Source of the DNA: Dimargaris cristalligena
Lineage: Eukaryota > Kickxellomycota > Dimargaritomycetes > Dimargaritales > Dimargaritaceae
Assembly (NCBI GenBank): GCA_027576995.1
Contig: JANBQC010000118.1
Span: forward strand, 1-57,270
Length of the DNA stretch: 57,270 bases
Direction of reading: 5' to 3'
Shown here: positions 34,194 through 45,671 of the stretch, piece after piece
How positions within the stretch are numbered: the first letter of the stretch is position 1
Layout: each line of letters opens with the position of its first letter
Program-made: the position numbers and the translations under genes
The notes under the pieces: generated by a model
The model's input: only the letters and a program-made list of their open reading frames with translations
Told to the model about the DNA's origin: nothing
The model's database searches: none

Positions 34194-34816
34194 TACCCGT
34201 AAATACGATTGAATGCGACGAATGTTCCTGTTTGGGTTGTAGTAGACTGTCTCTATATGCGGTGGTTTCTGGGGTTAGATGGAGCCGGGTTGGGGGATTT
34301 TAAAGACTATTTAGGCGCCCGTTTTGTGGGGGGGGATAGAAAGGGTGAAATAGTGGGCGTGGTATGTATGAGGAAATGCGGCGTTTATAGTGGCTCTAAT
34401 CTGATAGTAATACTGTCCTGGGCCATCTCCGACCAATAGGGGTTAATGCCTGGGGCTTTCCCCGCATGGCCAAAACAGACAGTACTATATCACACACCTT
34501 GGTTGCTGCCATTTTATAGGATGAGGGATTTTACTGATTATCACACACTGAAGAAAAAGGAAGAAACCCTCCCCACAATGATGCAAAGCTCCATAGCCTA
34601 AATTATCGCTGGCTCCAGGGACTATTAGACAGACTTTACTTAGTTGCCTATTTATTATTTGTCTCAAGTTACTTTTTGGTTGAGCTGCATTTCCGTTTAG
34701 GTTGGGCCCTCATCGGTATTGTGTGTACCGTTTACTCACTGATCCCCCCGCGTTGTACTCCCTAGCCCGGGTGTTTTTTCCCCTTGCTTGGCTCCGCTTT
34801 TTTATTGTCATTTTCC
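34194..34816. other. Intergenic region before DUS1
   Basis: Contains the DUS1 promoter and a pyrimidine-rich leader in its last 100 bases. The frame at 34209-34439 has no support. Confidence 0.5.
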
Positions 34817-34927
34817 ATGCCTTACTGGTTTCGGGCCCATCTCCCGCATCAACGTCTGCCTCTGCTTTCCCTGCTTGCTCGCCCTCTTCGATTCCCTCTC
34901 CCAGTGCACACTGCCAGTCTAACCACC

Positions 34928-37229
34928 ATGTCCGGGCTTACCGAATCCTCCCTACAAGGCCCTTCCGCTACGGCCCAGCGAGCAACCTCGGTGTCGGCCG
35001 CGGCAGCAGCTGCCACCCCTACCCAGGTTGAGTCCGATGGCAAGGCCCCAGTGCCGCCGCCATCGTCCCCCACCGCCGGAATTACCCCACCCACCAAACT
35101 CGGGGGCTATGCATTCTACCGCCAGGCCCTTCGGGGGGCCAAGTACATCGTAGCCCCAATGGTAGACCAGTCCGAATTGGCCTGGCGTATCCTCTCCCGG
35201 CGGTACGGCGCCGAGCTCTGCTACACCCCCATGTTCCATGCCCGGCTCTTCTGCCAACCCGAGCATAAGGCCTATTTCGCCGAGCAGTGGCAAACCAATC
35301 CCGCGGACCGGCCGCTGATTGCCCAATTCTGCGCCAATGACCCCGCATTCCTGCTCCGCTCGGCCCTGCGCATCCAGGACCAGTGCGACGCGGTCGACCT
35401 GAACTTGGGCTGCCCGCAGGGGATCGCCCAAAAAGGCCACTACGGGTCGTTTCTCATGGAGGAATGGGACTTGGTTGCGCGCATGGTGCGCACGCTGCAC
35501 GAAAACATCACCGTCCCGGTTACTTGCAAAATCCGGGTGTTCCCCGATCCCGAACGCACCGTCGCGTATGCCCGTATGCTGGAGGCCGCGGGCTGCCAGT
35601 TATTGACCGTCCACGGGCGTCTCCGGGAACAACGGGGCCATAAAAGCGGCCTGGCGGACTGGGACCAAATCCGCCGCGTCAAGGAAGCCGTGCAAATCCC
35701 CGTACTGGCCAATGGCAATATCCTGTATTTTGAAGACGTCGAACGCTGTCTGGCCGCCACGGGCGTGGACGGCGTCATGTCCGCCGAAGCTAACCTGTAC
35801 AATCCCGCGGTCTTCTCCGGCCGCTACCTGCCGGCCTACCAGCTGGCCCGCGAGTACATGGACATTTGTAAAGAAGTCCCTACCCCTATGCCGTTTATCC
35901 GGGCCCACCTCTTCAAACTGTTCAAGCCCAGTCTGCCGCTGCATACCGACCTGCGGGCCCAGATGGCCAAGGTCCAGTCGTTTGCGGAAATGGACCAAGT
36001 CGTGCATGACTTACAGGCCCGGCTGCAGCCCGAGGCGGAACAGCACCCGCCGTTCTGTATTGAAACGGCCGAAAAAGACACCGATGGGTTTTACATTATT
36101 CCCCATTGGATTTGCCAACCGTACGTACGGCCCCCGTTTGATCCCAAAACCAGCACGAAGAAGAAAGATGTTGCCCCTACAACCACGACGACGGTGACCA
36201 CTGCCGCATCTGCCCCCCTTGCCGTGGATAGCACTCAAGGGGTAAAATCTACCGAAAACGACCTTCCTCCCCAACCGATCGCTGATGTTGCACAAACCAG
36301 TGAAGGTAAGTCGAACCGTCGCCATCATGTCTCGCAAATGGAGCGAGAGGGCAATGAATAGCTGTGTTTTAAGTCTACTTCCCCCCCCCCTCTCACTTGG
36401 GTTGAGATTAAAAGAAACTGCCCAAACTTGGCATTATTGATGGAATGTAATAAACGGGTGCTACATTGAATCGTGTGCCACCCACCCCCTCCCGTCAAAA
36501 GCCGTTAGAGTAACACATCGGTTACCCTTACTCTCACCTTGATCGGGGGGTTGCGGCCAATTCTCTTCGCCCTGTCCCGATTAGCTTCGTTGACCATACC
36601 TCCCCCAACGACTCATTTTTAGCCAATTTAGCCTATACCAACCTGTCGTCTGTAACTCACCTTAAACCCTACTATCCTCACCTAATACCTGTTTCCTATA
36701 TCCCACCCAATCGGGTTAATCTCGTCATACATTTGTATTTTAAAAAAAAATATCATAAGGTCAACAGCCCAAACGGACCCGTTCCGAGTCACCCATCAAG
36801 GCCCAAAAGCAGCCACAACAGTCACCCATCTCTAAGAAACCGAAACCACTCCCGGTGCCTTCTTCCCAATCAGCAGCAGCAGCCGATTCCACTGGTCGGC
36901 AGGGCATCCGCAATAAGATGAAATGCCGCCATTGCCGGAATACCACTTCCGTAAAATGTCCCCACCAACGCTGCAAGAGTTGCTGTCGGTCCCGGGGGTT
37001 ATTGCCCGATAACCCACAGGATATCAGGGATGTTCCTGCTGCTGCTGCCCCTACCGTGAATGGCCAGGTAATCGAAGGTGAAAATGAAGGTGGGATGGTC
37101 ACGGCTGGTGGTGAATCCGCGCCGGTATCACCAATTCCCTCGGCGGTTGTCTGCTTGATTCACCAGTCGAAAGCTAGCCCTATCCCCATTCCAGAACAGC
37201 CCACGCCCCTTCCCGTCACCACATCGTAG
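34928..37229 (+). CDS. DUS1: tRNA-dihydrouridine(16/17) synthase DUS1
   Basis: Flavoenzyme that reduces uridine 16/17 of the tRNA D-loop using NAD(P)H and FMN. Exon 1 is 34928-36305, intron 36306-36759 (GTAAGT donor, phase 1), exon 2 36760-37229; product 615 aa from MSGLTESS. Key blocks: VAPMVDQSELAWRILSRRYG (75-94), RPLIAQFCANDP, DAVDLNLGCPQGIAQKGHYG with catalytic Cys162, VTCKIRVF (Lys201), LLTVHGR, LANGNI and GVMSAEANLYNPAVFSGR. The HWICQPYVRPP block precedes a Lys/Pro-rich linker. Exon 2 adds a zinc-finger-like CRHCRNTTSVKCPHQRCKSC C-terminal motif, equivalent to the cysteine cluster of animal DUS1L. An in-frame ATG at 34817 would add 37 basic residues (see findings). Confidence 0.95.
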
Positions 37230-37253
37230 TAATATATATATCTATATAGACCA

Positions 37254-37259
37254 AATAAA
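37254..37259 (+). terminator. Poly(A) signal of DUS1
   Basis: AATAAA 25 bases after the DUS1 stop codon, in an AT-rich stretch. This supports the end assigned to exon 2. Confidence 0.45.
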
Positions 37260-38071
37260 TTAGAATGGACCGACTCTGTACAGTTCCTTTTTTATATATT
37301 ATTATCTCACCGTTCTTTTTCTCCGGCTCTCAACCGCCACATCTGCCCATATCAACTGGCTGCAGTTACCGATTTAGCTTTATGTAAACCCATTCCAGGA
37401 AACATGAAACTGCTCTATAGAAAAAAGAGTAGAGAGAGATCATGGTTCAGAGAATACTGGATTTACCTATTCGTTTCTCACTCACCACCCCATCCTTATC
37501 AATATGCCTTGATCCTTGCGGCTTTATAGAGCACCACTATCATGTGCGCACAATCAAGGATCGGAGGGATTGCCATCTGCAACAACGTCACTGGAGGTGA
37601 GCGCCTTCGACCGCGGCAATCCCTATTCAATCAATCGTGTATCTGGAGAATGGCTGAGGGGGGGAAGGGCGAGCGAAAAGCAAAAATAAAAATAATAAAT
37701 CGACAATGATGGTATATGTCCGGCTTATTCATAACCAAACCGACCCATTTTTACGCCACGGTGTAAAATAGTTAGAGAAGGAATGTGATGGCAGAAGGCT
37801 CTGGCTGGGATCATTTGGTCTGTTTAGAAGGGGAAAGCTTCGATTAAAACCCGTTCTATCCTACCAGCCCACGCCTATTGGATAAGCGTAAACCAGTAAT
37901 AGATGGTCGGCCTCCGTAATAGGATCGTAGAATTCCCCCGTTGAGCTATCAATTACCCCAAGGCATTAGCTAAAGGCCACGCGGTTGTTCCAATACTACT
38001 ACTATAAGGGGAGATCTTTATAAATATATGTCAAGTCTATTGTACTAAATCAAACTCCGTAAACCCTAACT
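37260..38071. other. Intergenic region between convergent DUS1 and DHCR7
   Basis: About 0.8 kb between the 3' ends of two convergent genes. No supported gene. Confidence 0.5.
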
Positions 38072-39460
38072 TCAATAAATGTAAGGGATCAGCTTGTAAG
38101 GCACCCGCCGGCAATATTCATCCCAGTAGGGGCCGTATTTGGCGGTACAACGGGCCCCGTCCCGTTGAATTCGATGGACCAGCAGGATGGTCATATAAAT
38201 AAAGTAAAAGTGGGGCAACAGATAATCGAATCCGCAGGCGGCGCAGAAGGCGAAGCACATGAGAAGGTCCCCGACGTAATTAAAATGGCGGGAAATGCCC
38301 CAGAAACCACTGGTCAATAGGATACTGGTGTGCTGCTTGCCGTCGCTAGTGGAGTAAGCCGCGCGAATGACCTGCGCGGGCCGGCCCCAGATGTTCAGTT
38401 TGCCGTCGGCCTTACGGGTGAGGTCTTTCTGATTATTAGCGTGGCGGAAAATGTAGTAACCGACCAGACCCATGGCCAACAAACCGGTGGCGACCAACCA
38501 GGGCAAGTCGATGGGATGACGAACCAAAAAGTGGGACTGGAGGGTATACATGAAGGGCAGCCAGACGGAGTCGCCCCAGGCCAGGTAAAACCCGAAATGG
38601 TCGTGGGCAATGTCGATGGTGCGGAGGTACCAGTCCTCGTGGTAGAAGAAGTCCACCACGTAGACGGCGTGCAAAAAGTTGAGCAGGACCATGGAATTGG
38701 TCACCCGGCCGAGCTGCTGGTACTGCGCCGCGGCAAACGACAGATTGATCAGGGTCCAGCCGATGATACCGGGGCGACCGTTGTGGAAAAGTTTGAAGTC
38801 CCAGAGTTGGCCGAACCGGGGGTTGAGTTCGATACCCATGAACAAGTCGTAAGCGTAGGAGCCGGAGAATTTACGGTCTTCAGCATGGGTCGGGAACAGA
38901 TGGGCCTTGCTGAACGCAAACGCGGTGAGACCGTAGCCGTACAAGTTGGCCGCGATCAACAGGCCGCCCCAGTGGTCGTAGATGATACTAGCCGAAAACC
39001 AACCCAGACCCAAGGACGAGCCCGCCACGAACAGGGCGTGGGTGAGCAACCAGGCGCGGAGACCATTGACTTTGTAGGGCAAAATGTGGCCCGCCGGGGT
39101 TTGTTGGCCCTGGCCAACGGGACCGGGCAAGAAGGCATACAGCAGGCCTTGGAACACGAGCCAGCCGGCGAAGAGCAGGGCGGCCTCAACGGAGGGTTGG
39201 GGGAGTTGGCTCCGGAGAATAGGACCGAACAGCGGGTCGGCGGCGTGGAATAGGGTCGACAGACGGGTATAGGGAGCGACCAACGAGCACTGATAATGGG
39301 TACAGGCCAGCCAAAAATAGATCACCATCAACGGGCACAGGAGTAACAGGGTGAGGGTCGATAAAACGACCCGCCGCGATACGTCCCGGCTCCGTCCCCA
39401 GGTCTTGCCCGTTTGGGCCCGCAAGGGTAGCGTGGAGGCGTCGGGTAGAACAACCGGCAT
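38072..39460 (-). CDS. DHCR7: 7-dehydrocholesterol reductase (sterol delta-7 reductase)
   Basis: ER membrane enzyme that reduces the C7-C8 double bond of delta-5,7-sterols with NADPH, the last step of animal cholesterol synthesis. Single exon, 462 aa. Family blocks: HILPYKVNGLRAWLLTH (125-141), MGIELNPRFGQLWDFKLFHN, GRPGIIGWTLINLSFAAAQY, VDFFYHEDWYLRTIDIAHDH, FGFYLAWGDSVWLPFMYTLQ, the ERG4/ERG24 signature LLTSGFWGISRHFNYVGD (381-398), and the C-terminal CTAKYGPYWDEYCRRVPYKL. About nine hydrophobic segments are visible. The sequence tracks DHCR7 rather than Erg4 (C24(28) reductase), Erg24 or LBR, notably in the KVNGLRAW and HDHFG blocks and in the VPYKLIPYIY end. Confidence 0.95.
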   Translation of the reverse strand: MPVVLPDASTLPLRAQTGKTWGRSRDVSRRVVLSTLTLLLLCPLMVIYFWLACTHYQCSLVAPYTRLSTLFHAADPLFGPILRSQLPQPSVEAALLFAGWLVFQGLLYAFLPGPVGQGQQTPAGHILPYKVNGLRAWLLTHALFVAGSSLGLGWFSASIIYDHWGGLLIAANLYGYGLTAFAFSKAHLFPTHAEDRKFSGSYAYDLFMGIELNPRFGQLWDFKLFHNGRPGIIGWTLINLSFAAAQYQQLGRVTNSMVLLNFLHAVYVVDFFYHEDWYLRTIDIAHDHFGFYLAWGDSVWLPFMYTLQSHFLVRHPIDLPWLVATGLLAMGLVGYYIFRHANNQKDLTRKADGKLNIWGRPAQVIRAAYSTSDGKQHTSILLTSGFWGISRHFNYVGDLLMCFAFCAACGFDYLLPHFYFIYMTILLVHRIQRDGARCTAKYGPYWDEYCRRVPYKLIPYIY

Positions 39461-42400
39461 AAGAAGAGAAGAAGAAGGTAAAGGGTTTTCGGAATAAAGG
39501 GGGGGGGTTTAGAATATGGTATAGAAGCTAGACGGGGGGTACACACACACACACGATAGGAGTAACTCTACTGAAGGAATAAAGACATAGGTATATATAT
39601 ACATATAGGGTAAGACGGGCGAGCGAGAATGATCAGTAGGATTTAAGTAAAAGGAAGGGCGAGGTCAAGGTGCTGGCGTATCCGTATATATATATATATA
39701 TATATTTAATTGGACATGTAGTATAATAGAGAAATGAATGCCCCTAAAACACGAGGGGAGTCGGGGTGGTATTTATTTGACTTGACCAGGACTGGACAAG
39801 GAGCCAACTGGAGCAGCCTCGACCGCCGAAGTTATAGGTGAGAAAGAGAAGGAGAGGGGTGTGGCTAATTGGGGAAGGAGGGCATCATTATCATCTCCAG
39901 GTCCGTTAGATTCAGGCCAATCGAAGACGATCGCGCTTTATTCTAGGGGGGCTTTGCGAGATAATGAGGTCAATCTGACCTGCCTTGTACGACCCGCTGC
40001 CCTTTTCCCTCCTCCTCCTCCTCCTCCTCCTGTCTCCAACCAGTTGGTATTGCTGCTGCTGCAGTCGCCAGCTCCGGCTGTGCAGGATCCATGATAGGTT
40101 GAAGGGAGGAGCAATGGCCTCAAACTATACCGTTTCTTTCGAACCATCTGGCCATTATCACCAAACAAGGGGGCTACAAGGACAGAGAACAGTGAACAGG
40201 TGGGGGAGAGTCAGCATGGAGTGAGAGAGACTGGACACCCTCTTGCTTGATTCAATGTCGACTGAACCGTGAATAGAAGGAACACCGCTTTAGCTGCCAG
40301 TCCAACCTGACCAGGGGAAGAGCTATTACAAGAAAAAAATCTACCTAGTGGTGGCAGGCAATGCCGGGTATTCAGCCTTAGTATATTACTTGCCACCGCA
40401 AAACCTTTCTCATTTCCGTAGAGAGAGTATAGGTTAGGTGGAGGTCTGAATCCTTCTCCTCTCCTCCCCTGCTCTGACACTAAACTCTCCCCTTACACAG
40501 CAAGCTACTTCCTAATAATGACCCGCCATGCGTACCAGTTAAAGTGCCTTTGGCAAAATTCTATTGTATTTTATTTTACTGTTCCAGGACTGAAGCGAGT
40601 ATATAGGAATCCCAGTCCTCGAATGAATCACTGAATGTTGGCATGGTCCCCCCTCCCAGTCTCGTATGTTTCTTCACGCGCCAATCATAGGTGCAGGTTC
40701 GCCAACCGTCGCCCACCCACATAACCTTGATGCACACCGGTGGCCAAGGTGGTTTGTGAAAATAGCGTTATACTATAGAGCACCCCTGGGGAACGGCGAA
40801 ATAATGGCCGTATAAAAATGAATGTGAATGGGTAAGGGTTAATAATATGGAGCTAATGGATCCTCCTGAATAGAAGGGGCAATGTCTTGGCCAAACACCT
40901 CTATTCTCAGACGTACCTATCGAGTGAGAGAAGATGAACGGCAGTGAGAGATGGAGGGGAGCCACACTTTGGTATAGCCGTTCCCAACTAATGCAACCAA
41001 GGCACCACCACCACTCCCTTGGCCCCTCCCTACCACTACCACTACTACTACTAACCGTGGTTGGTCGAAACAATAGGCCGAAACCTATTTTAAACATCCG
41101 GCGAATATGGGCAATCTCTACTTGGCTATAAAGTCCGCACACAACTTCATCGTCATCATCGTCTATACCACTGCCAAGTCGCAGGGGTGGAAATGAATTG
41201 CAATGACGAAGGTGACAGCACCAAGAGGAGAAAAGGGTGTATCCCCCTCGCCCAGTCTTTGGCGCCGAGACTTTTTATCACACGCCCTGTACCATCTAAA
41301 TAGAACAGGTCCGTGGTGTTTCATAATGGACTAAGGGGCATGTTGCATGCGCGCCGGTTCAGCGGTGGAACGACTCGTTAGCCGACAGGGCCAACGTGAA
41401 ATAATCCGATACCATTGTCCCCCCATCCTTTCCCAAGAACCATTCGATCCTATAACAAGGACAAATAATGTCATATAGGAAGTCTTGAATCGCAACCGAG
41501 AGCTGGGAGCCGGGAGCGGCACGTGATCTTTGGAATAGAGCGGATATGCTGGGAAACCAAACCCCCCAAGTTTCAGACAATGGGGACGTATTCCAATCGA
41601 ACACTGCATGGAATTCTAGTGATGCCACGACCAATTGGAGTGGGTGGTGGTGGGAGGGAACACCGAATCTTCTAATTATACTACCATGTCCACCACCCAA
41701 CCATCTACTTAAGTTCGTATCGATGAGGTTCAACGTGCCATTATTGACCACAGGATGTGATAGCATCGAAGTTTCTTTAGGGGGGGCGCATCCAACCCAT
41801 TAGATGGACGTCAATAAAAATTGGAGCTATCCATCCATACGGATGGTTCTTAATTCAATTGTTATTTCACCAGCCGGAAAGGTATGCACCGCCATTGCTA
41901 AATTGGTATTAGCCTAAGAAGAGTTCCTACTTCGGCCGAAACCGAATCGATGATGCTGTCATTAGGTTGTTAATACCTACGATACCACCTCGACCCTTCG
42001 ATAAATTGGTTATGATGTAACCCTATCTGTATAACATAAACGTAACGCGATCATTCTACGAGTTCAATTATAATATGGAAGAGTCTCCGGAAAGCCAGTG
42101 AACCAATGGCCGATTTGGATCAAACGTACTTGAGTCAGCGGTAGGCATAGTTGTGACTCTCATTTGGCAGGGCTTAATATGAGAAGCCAGCAGCCCCCCT
42201 GAACTATTTCAGCCAATAAGCCAAACTATTACCGTTATGGTAATTTGCAACCTCTTGCCCCGTTAGTCCTCGCGTAGGACAGCCATGCAAGCCCAACTCG
42301 TTGGTTAATGTGCGTAAACGGACGGCTTTGCAAGCTCCCAGTGACACAACCCTGTTTCAGCTGACAGTTACATTTCTGTTCAACGAACCTAATGGGGGGA

Positions 42401-43436
42401 GTTAACTTATTAGTTTGGCCATTTTCGGAATAGTCCCTATTGGATTCCTAATCCACACCGACCGTACCAGTCAAGTGAACCAGCATTTTCCAATGGGGTC
42501 CAGGCCTTTATGAAGGATTATTTGCCGAAGACTTAGCGTATCTCTGTTACACAACGTCCTACCCCATGTGACCCTTTGGTAGAGGAGAACGACGGAATAA
42601 GGGGTGGTGGTGGTGTATGTGAGAGGAAATCATTATAAACTATCATAGTTGAAGACGGTTGGGTAAATCGAGGGCCTTCAATGAGACTGGAAGACATGTT
42701 GAAGGGAGGGGGACTGACTATATGGCCTAGACTTAATTAGTTTCCAAAGTACTACAGGCAGCTATCCCAAACTTTAACCAGGTTCCCGATTTGTCATTAA
42801 ATGAGCAGGGGTGTGCAATGCGGCTTATTTTACGCAATAGTAGCATGGAAAGCACCATGCTGGACGATCAAGGGGATCACATCCCTGTTGGCAAACAGTT
42901 TAACTTATATGTCAAAACATGAGGTTCTTACGGAGCAGCGGGGTAGTCCATTTTGGGTTTTGCCGATGCTTAAACTAAACCAAGCCAAGCTTAAGTACCG
43001 CAATTCTACTGCCGGCGACTCTACTCCTCTGGATTTTTGGGATCACGAATTATTCGCCGCCCGCTGGGCTGATCTCCCACACCATTGGATGATAAATGCA
43101 GTCTCAAACGGAGGTTGCCCGCGCCAGCTCAACCATCAAACTCGCCTAACACCAGACTAAAGCTGTTGCCTCTCATATACGCCGCAGGCCCATAGAGCCG
43201 TAGTAGCAGTAGAATAATAGTAGGCAGGTTCCACCTGATTTCAGGGTACTGGATGTGAAGAGCCCGCACATGCTCTGCTGCCTCCATAACCCAGACGATC
43301 TATCTTTCTTTGTCTAACCACCACTCATGTGTCCCATTCTTTTATTCTATTTATGCCTACAGCCAGTTAATGTTCGCTTTTCTATTTCGAATTCACCCAG
43401 TTCCCGTATAACTCGCATTCCTCTCTTTTAGCCACC
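39461..43436. other. 4-kb gene-poor region
   Basis: It starts with the DHCR7 promoter side (CA tract 39541-39553, TA tract 39685-39706) and includes a CCT triplet tract at 40009-40031. Frames at 40768-41142, 41359-41766 (minus) and 42801-43160 (plus) have no homology, no codon bias and no splice partners I can see. Confidence 0.5.
40009..40031. repeat. CCT trinucleotide tract
   Basis: Seven to eight CCT units in a row, read directly from the sequence. Confidence 0.9.
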
Positions 43437-45671
43437 ATGCTTGTGCTATACAGCTGGGGTTCGCCCCACCCCGACAAGTTTCTATCCCTCGATCCGGACT
43501 GTCTCACTATCCTGGTAAGCATCCCAGCCAGCGAATGGCACCACCAGACCAAAGGAGTCTCCGGGACTTGCCCCCCTTAAGTCCAAGGCGAGCCAGCCGA
43601 ATGTGACGGACCTTTGGCGAGCCGATCCGGAATCTAACTTTGGCGGCGACACGCATATCCACACGTTATCTATTCGTCGGTTTATCGGATCAATCAACTA
43701 ACACTATGTTCTTGCCATGCTTCCCCGGACCGATGCCGCGTCCCCTCCCGTATATCTATTATCAAATACGTAGAATTACCTGCGCTTAAGCAACCTCGAA
43801 TGGTCGGTGGCCTTTTGCAACAACCCCGCACTCTCTCCCGAGGGCCATTTACCCTTCATTCGCGACGGTGATGTAGTCATTAGCGGAATTCCATCTATTC
43901 TGTGCTATCTTCAGAAACAGGTAAAAATGGAATATTCGTTGGTTTGGTCGATTGGTACCCATCATGTACTTTCCTTTATCCCCCGATTGGACTGCGCCGG
44001 TAGAGATAGTCCAGGATCGGACTTTTATATCTTAGATGGATAGCCCACCGACCCCCTTTGGTTGACTGTATCCTCACCCGTTTTATTATCTTTCATTCGC
44101 GTATGCCTCATTTATGAACCGGCCAGGGCGCTGATTTAGATCGAGACCTCAACCCCCAGGAAAAGGTCGAGTCCGTCGGGTTTATGGCCCTATGCGAAGA
44201 CACACTACGAAACCTGCTACATTACGCCTGGTACTGGGAGGGCGAAAATTTCACCCACGCCATTCGCCCGAGCTGGGCCTCGCTGGTCCCATTCCCTACC
44301 TCCCTGATAGCGCCCACCCGCAAACGAACCCAGGCCCTCGAGCAGTTGGAGTGCCGGTGGCATATATCGGAAGACACGAACGAGGCCCCGGCCAGTCGAA
44401 GGGCTAATCAGCCCCCAGCGGATCCGATTCCCGAGGTAAGAGCATGTTAATGTCGAATACCAAACACGGAACTAGCCATCTTATTGCAAATATCGGACTT
44501 ACAGAGTAACGCATTATTAGGTTTGTTGTTTTGGGCGAACCCTTTGAGTATCCATGGGGTAATCGCACCGACAGGCTAATATTAATGGCTGAAAATCCAT
44601 CCCTCCTGTTACCCGATTTTATTCCTTGACATATTGTAGGTTGTACGACATTTACGATTGGCCAAGCAACCCAAACAACCCTTAGTCTCAAAAAAGGTAC
44701 TAGATTGTGCACATCTTCATCTCCCAAACTCATGGTTGGACCACTGATGCCTTGGCGTCTGACAGCAACCCCCATAATCATTTACCGCTCACTTAATACC
44801 CTAACCCATTATGTCTATTACCTTGATTCTGTACCGGCCATTAGATGCAAGCGCTGGCTGCTGAAACATTTGCCACCTTCGAAGCCCAAATTGGAACCCG
44901 TAAATATCTCTTCGGCTCCTCGTAAGTTACTTATAAGTTAAATCATCACTACCATACCTCGTTGGTTGTTATTCGCATGGAACTAGTGTCAGTTTAGCGT
45001 TGATATAGATTTATTCAAATTAAATGAGCTAGCGCAATGGGTATGTCTTTTCCATTTCTAGTCTCGTTAACACAACTTAACATCTTCTCTAACCTTACTG
45101 CAAGCAATATAATATTTATTGCCATATAATTTCACATGTTCCCAGGATTTCACGGGCCGATATTCTCCTTTACACCTACCTTACTTTATTAAGCTACGAC
45201 GACCAGTTCGTGGTAACTAACCTATCGTCTCTCCTTCGTCGCCAGGCACCCGTTCTCCAGGCTTACATGCAAAGAGTCCAGTCAGAACTGGACCGTTCGC
45301 CAGCGATCATCGAACTCGATATGGACCCTCCCTCTCTGGTTGATTTGATGGGCGGCCTCGGGCGTTCCATAGTATGCTCGATTGTCGAATGGGGACCTGT
45401 GCAAACTCTAATGGGTCGTCAGGGCGAACAGTTGGCCGACGAAACCCGGACCAATTCGGAGATTGAGCTCAGTCGACTTAATAACGTGTATTTCACGGTG
45501 GGGGTTCTGACGTTCTTTGCGGGATTTATCATTCGCAATGGATTTTTTACTAGGGGTTCCGCCGAGGATGACCAGGTGGTCGATGGTAATGGAGAACTGG
45601 AGGATGACGAGGATTTCGAAGAGATGCTTGAAGTAGAAGAGGGGGAGTTGATGGACGGAGAAGATTTTTAA
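43437..45671 (+). CDS. Metaxin/Sam37-family mitochondrial outer-membrane import subunit
   Basis: Component of the SAM/TOB complex that inserts beta-barrel proteins into the outer mitochondrial membrane. Six exons: 43437-43514, 43774-43920, 44127-44435, 44640-44696, 44845-44921 and 45146-45671; phases 0, 0, 0, 0 and 2; product 397 aa. The N-terminal thioredoxin/GST-like half reads MLVLYSWGSPHP, NYLRLSNLEWSVAFCNNPA, LPFIRDGDVVISGIPSILCY. Next come FMALCEDTLRNLLHYAWYWE, the metaxin motif ALAAETFATFEAQIGTRKYL followed by FGSSISRADILLYTYL, and LRRQAPVLQAYMQRVQ. One transmembrane segment lies at about 336-353 (VYFTVGVLTFFAGFIIRNG), followed by a strongly acidic 44-residue C-terminal tail. All joins keep the frame. 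Confidence 0.87.

Noticed and set aside
34952..35500. 182-codon minus-strand frame opposite DUS1
   Set aside because: Antisense shadow of the DUS1 catalytic domain.
38330..39253. 307-codon plus-strand frame opposite DHCR7
   Set aside because: It is antisense to a fully conserved gene and reflects that gene's codon bias.
41359..41766. 135-codon minus-strand frame and the overlapping plus frame at 41546
   Set aside because: Both strands open over the same stretch, no codon bias and no recognisable domain.
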